Shown here piece after piece: positions 60,739 through 64,000 of a DNA stretch of 64,000 nt. The number at the start of each line of letters is the position of its first letter. Position 1 is the stretch's first letter. Position numbers and translations under genes: made by a program. The stretch comes from Arthrinium phaeospermum (taxonomy: Eukaryota; Ascomycota; Sordariomycetes; Amphisphaeriales; Apiosporaceae): positions 372,001-436,000 of the forward strand of contig QYRS01000014.1 in the NCBI GenBank assembly GCA_006503535.1. The letters are read 5' to 3'. A model generated the notes under the pieces. The model was not told the DNA's origin. It saw only the letters and a list, made by a program, of their open reading frames with translations, and made no database searches.

Positions 60739-62205
60739 GATGATGCTCTCTTTGATAGTGGGATGATTGCCAAGGTAAGGGTATGAGTTTGGTCGGCGGG
60801 GAATCTCGGAAGTGTGGGACAAGTGCGGCAAAGTGGGGGACCCAGAGGTATAAATAAACATCTTGATTTTTAATCCCAGGTTGAAATATCTCGTATTGAA
60901 AAGAAACGTGCGATGGAGGTGTGGATGTTTGTGTATGCTATGTCGTGCAATACATCCTTGGTCATCCTTGGCATGCATTCGTTTGAGCGATCATACCCCC
61001 TTTTCGGCAATACCTACTATTTCCCCAGCCGAACCCGTACGCCGCTTCGCCATCAATGCATCATTCAATATATATCTTCCTTTTCGTGTCGCTATGTGAC
61101 GTTGCTTTGACACTAATGTAACATAGCAAAAGCTCGGATAAATGAGAGCACGCCATGCCTGCGGGGAAACATCTTAGATACCTATGCATTGGAAGGGCCT
61201 GGCAGGGGTGCAATGCCCAATCGGGAAGAGGGGGTTAAACCTAGGAAATGCGACAGCGTCTTCTCGACGACAGATCCAAAGAAAATATTGACTATGTCTT
61301 TGACTAATGCATGTTGGAAACCGCGAGAAGCATACTGGCTGGAACACCTGTGATTAGATCCGGTTGCAATTAGAGAATATCGTGGCAAGCACTTCTTTCT
61401 TCTTCTTCTTTTTTTTTCGATTCATACAAGCACCGCGAAGGTCCTAAGCGGGCATGGAGATTTGTATGGACCACCAGGCAGAACTTACAGGGACAAGAAG
61501 TCAAAGAGGGCACAGTAGCAAGCACCAGAGATAATGGGCCAGAGGTCAGGGATCTCGATGTCAGCCTTAGAAAGAGTTGGCGCTTACCACAAGATGGCCC
61601 AGTATGCCTAGGGCCCACCATGGACCCATGGGCGGATCGTTGGTTGTGATATGGAAGCCAGTGTACATCAAGCGGGTGGTGTTCGTCGTTGAGGTATGGC
61701 GTTCGTGTGGCTCGTCTACTACAAGGATTACTCGGATGATGTATGTTAACCCAGATATCAGCGATGACTGGAAAGATATGTGTCTGATTAACAATGGACA
61801 TCGCAATGTGGCTCGGACACGGGCAACAGTAGATATCGGCATAATCTTTGCTTATGCTCATGCTTTGGCTACTGACTGAGAATTGGCTGCCTGTAGAAAG
61901 CAGCATGTGAACAGTCGTCTCGGGAAAGAAACCTGGGCAAAGGCCCAGGACTAAGGCAGCGTCGTCTAGGTATTACTGTATACGTTTCAGTCCCAAGGCA
62001 CCCACGCTTTCTATTTTACAAAAGCGAACTGGATTCCCCTCGTAACCGACCCTTAATAATTCTCGCTACTCGTACATCCATTTGCAGGTTCTTCTTACAC
62101 CTCTCACGGCCACAACTTACAGACAAACGTATTGAGTCAGTCCTGCTCCACGACATCACTCACGACGAATTCTTGAAGCAGTCAGCTGCTTTACCACACG
62201 GAAAC
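60739..62205. other. spacer before BTB copy E, no gene supported
   Basis: About 1.5 kb. It contains open frames on both strands around 61370-61906 that show no domain, Cys pattern or splice support. It presumably carries the promoters of the divergent secreted-protein gene and copy E. Confidence 0.45.
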
Positions 62206-63375
62206 ATGGAAACTTGTGGAGAGGAATTCTCTAGAGTGGCCATTGACCAAGATGGCGACCTCTTGATCAGAATTACCAGCAGAGATGCGCATGTCCAAAG
62301 CAAGGAGTTCCTCGTCTACTCCGATGCTGTGGGCGAAGCATCAGAGAAGTGGGGTGATCTGGTATCAAAGGCCGAGCAAGGTGGTTCAGCCGAATCTCGA
62401 TACACCATGCTGGCTTTAGAGGGTAACTGCGCATCATATGAAATCCTGTTTTTCATCATGCATGGCAAGTCCGAATATGTACCACAGGACATTTACCCGG
62501 AGGACTTCCATGACCTGCTCGAAATAACTGGTGAATATCAAGCAACAAGTCTGCTTCGACTCTGGGTTCCAGCATGGATCAAAAATCACCAGGTAGTACC
62601 TGACTGCGTTCCGGCTATTTACGACAGCTTGTTTCTTGTATCAAATCTCCAGCGACAGTTTTGGATCTCTTGGATGCTTGGCGACAAGCAAACGTTCCGA
62701 GAACTAATTCAGTTTTGCATCTTGAAAACACCCATCAACGATGGGGTGAGCATCTTCGAGGATGGTACTGGATTCTTGAATTTCCCCAAGATCCCTGGTC
62801 TTCTTGGTAAGTTATGAAGCATGAGAGACTCCATCACCTGCACAAGTCGGCACCCCTATAAACAGCTGACATATGATCTTTTACCAGATTACATCAAGAA
62901 GGAGCGCCGAGGCAAAGCTCAGGAGCTTCGCGGCGTCTTCGAGAAGGCGATAGAAAACAAGGACTTCCCCGACGATCTCGATGACCCCTCAGATCTGGAC
63001 GACTGCAAATGTGGCCATCATAAGCTCAACGGCCAATATTGCCGGCTCTGCCGCAGTTCGGATGAAGAGAAGTTCATGTGTCACTCGATGATCCTTGGGT
63101 CGATGGTTCATGGCTACCGGCAACAAATGTTGCCTTTGAACAACAAGCTCCGGCATACGGTCGAGGATGTCTACAATAGACTGAGGGGCATTCAGATATT
63201 CAGCTACCCCGAGACGGCAACTTGCATGAGCCGCTCGGGACACACTCATGACTTCTGCAACCCTAAAGATGGGATACATAGAGAGCTGGATCGAATCTTC
63301 TCACGTGTCGCCAAGGTCCTGGATCCGAAACATGAACAGCACCTGAGCCGGCAAGCCAAGTTTACTGGCTTGTAA
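62206..63375 (+). CDS. BTB plus C-terminal Cys/HxxCNP protein, copy E
   Basis: Two exons (62206-62806, 62888-63375; 81-nt phase-1 intron) give 362 residues. BTB part: QDGDLLIRITSRD, KEFLVYSDAVGEASEKWGDL, LALEGNCASYEILFFIMH, LLEITGEYQATSLLRLWVPAW, ending FPKIPGLL. The second exon reads DYIKKERRGKAQELRGVFEK, DCKCGHHKLNGQYCRLC, MCHSMILGSMVHGYRQ and HDFCNPKDGIHRELDRIF, then stops soon after RQAKFTGL, so the basic or acidic tail of the other copies is missing. The Cys knuckle is complete. The first ATG (62206, METCGEEFS) was used. It is the last array member in the window; further copies may lie beyond the right edge. Confidence 0.8.
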
Positions 63376-64000
63376 TCCATGCCGGATCAAGGCTGCAGGA
63401 GCGTGCGGATGAAGAGGAAGAATGTCATGTGACCGGAGTTATGAATATGGGAAGGATATTGATGCGGGGTTTGTCGTGGCAAGTTTGATGCAGGAAGGAC
63501 TGGACCATGCATGTTATTATTATGCCTACTTCGATAAGGTCGGAATGCCGTTGAAACCTGCGGATTGAAGTAAGACGCGTCTGTCTGGGAACAAAGACAC
63601 CCCAGACAGTACAATCATTGATCCACTCTACGTGAGATACTGTCAGCGTTTTAGTTCTAGCAATGTCATCGATCGCCCGCCGACTTCTTCCACCGACCTG
63701 CTTGTTGGCATTCTACTATTTCAGATGTGATGTATGCTGAGGCACCCATGCAGTAGATCAGACTGGGATCTGAGTCACTTTCTTTTGTTCACGTGTTTCG
63801 CGTTCCAGACCAAAAGGGTTGAAGAAACACGCCAAGAGATGGGAAGCCTAAGAGTTTACGCGTTGGCTAATGAACAGCGCGACTCTTTTTGAAAGGCTCT
63901 GAGGCATCCAAGCTTTATTATCCTACAACACCAACCTGAAATGGTTTACTTGATACCCAACTTGATACTTCCCACCACCTGCACGCCCTATCACGACCCC
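63376..64000. other. intergenic at window end, no gene seen
   Basis: 625 nt of AT-rich sequence; no recognisable exon. A neighbouring gene may start just beyond the window. Confidence 0.5.

Noticed and set aside
61370..61906. A 178-residue minus-strand frame with an ATG start
   Set aside because: Ends in a Lys/Glu homopolymer and has no domain, signal peptide or BTB-family similarity; the plus strand has an equally long meaningless frame.

Overview
This is genomic DNA from a filamentous ascomycete (Pezizomycotina, most likely a Sordariomycete). The evidence is the gene structure: GC-rich exons, introns of mostly 55-260 nt with GTAAGT/GTGAGT donors and YAG acceptors, monocistronic genes on both strands, and fungus-specific families (HET domain, fungal BTB proteins, class B flavin monooxygenases, fungal P450s). 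The window also holds a recognisable ATG8 with two introns. Nothing in it looks bacterial, viral or transposon-derived. Gene models were spliced by hand; where several introns were placed, the exon lengths were checked to add up to whole codons.

Layout. 0-7 kb is housekeeping-like: an alpha/beta hydrolase, a SET-domain methyltransferase and a conserved serine-rich protein. 6.6-13.6 kb is a gene-poor block with no convincing gene. 13.6-25.5 kb holds a type II membrane glycosyltransferase-like gene (with a reading-frame discontinuity), a small secreted NTF2-like protein, ATG8, two diverged neighbouring paralogs of unknown function, and a large disordered protein. 26.6-30.8 kb has an orphan, an ankyrin-repeat protein and a divergently transcribed polytopic membrane protein.

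31.6-45.9 kb is a compact set of six tailoring-type genes: a flavin monooxygenase with an N-terminal NTF2-like part, two P450s, an integral membrane protein with about eight TM segments, a BAHD-like acyltransferase and a Baeyer-Villiger-type monooxygenase with a C-terminal membrane anchor. It looks like a natural-product cluster, but no polyketide synthase, NRPS, prenyltransferase or soluble terpene synthase is visible. The membrane protein could be the cyclase-type core enzyme (inference).

46.3-63.4 kb is an accessory, self/non-self-like island. Five two-exon genes share one architecture: a fungal BTB domain, a phase-1 intron, then a second exon with a D-Y-[VLI]-K start, a Cys-rich knuckle and an H-x2-C-N-P motif. 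Four of them form a same-strand array. Interspersed are a HET-domain gene that has lost its core (probable pseudogene), a small helical protein, a 530-residue protein with an internal duplication, and a four-cysteine small secreted protein inside the array. The BTB plus Cys/HxxCNP family is the best candidate for an undescribed system.
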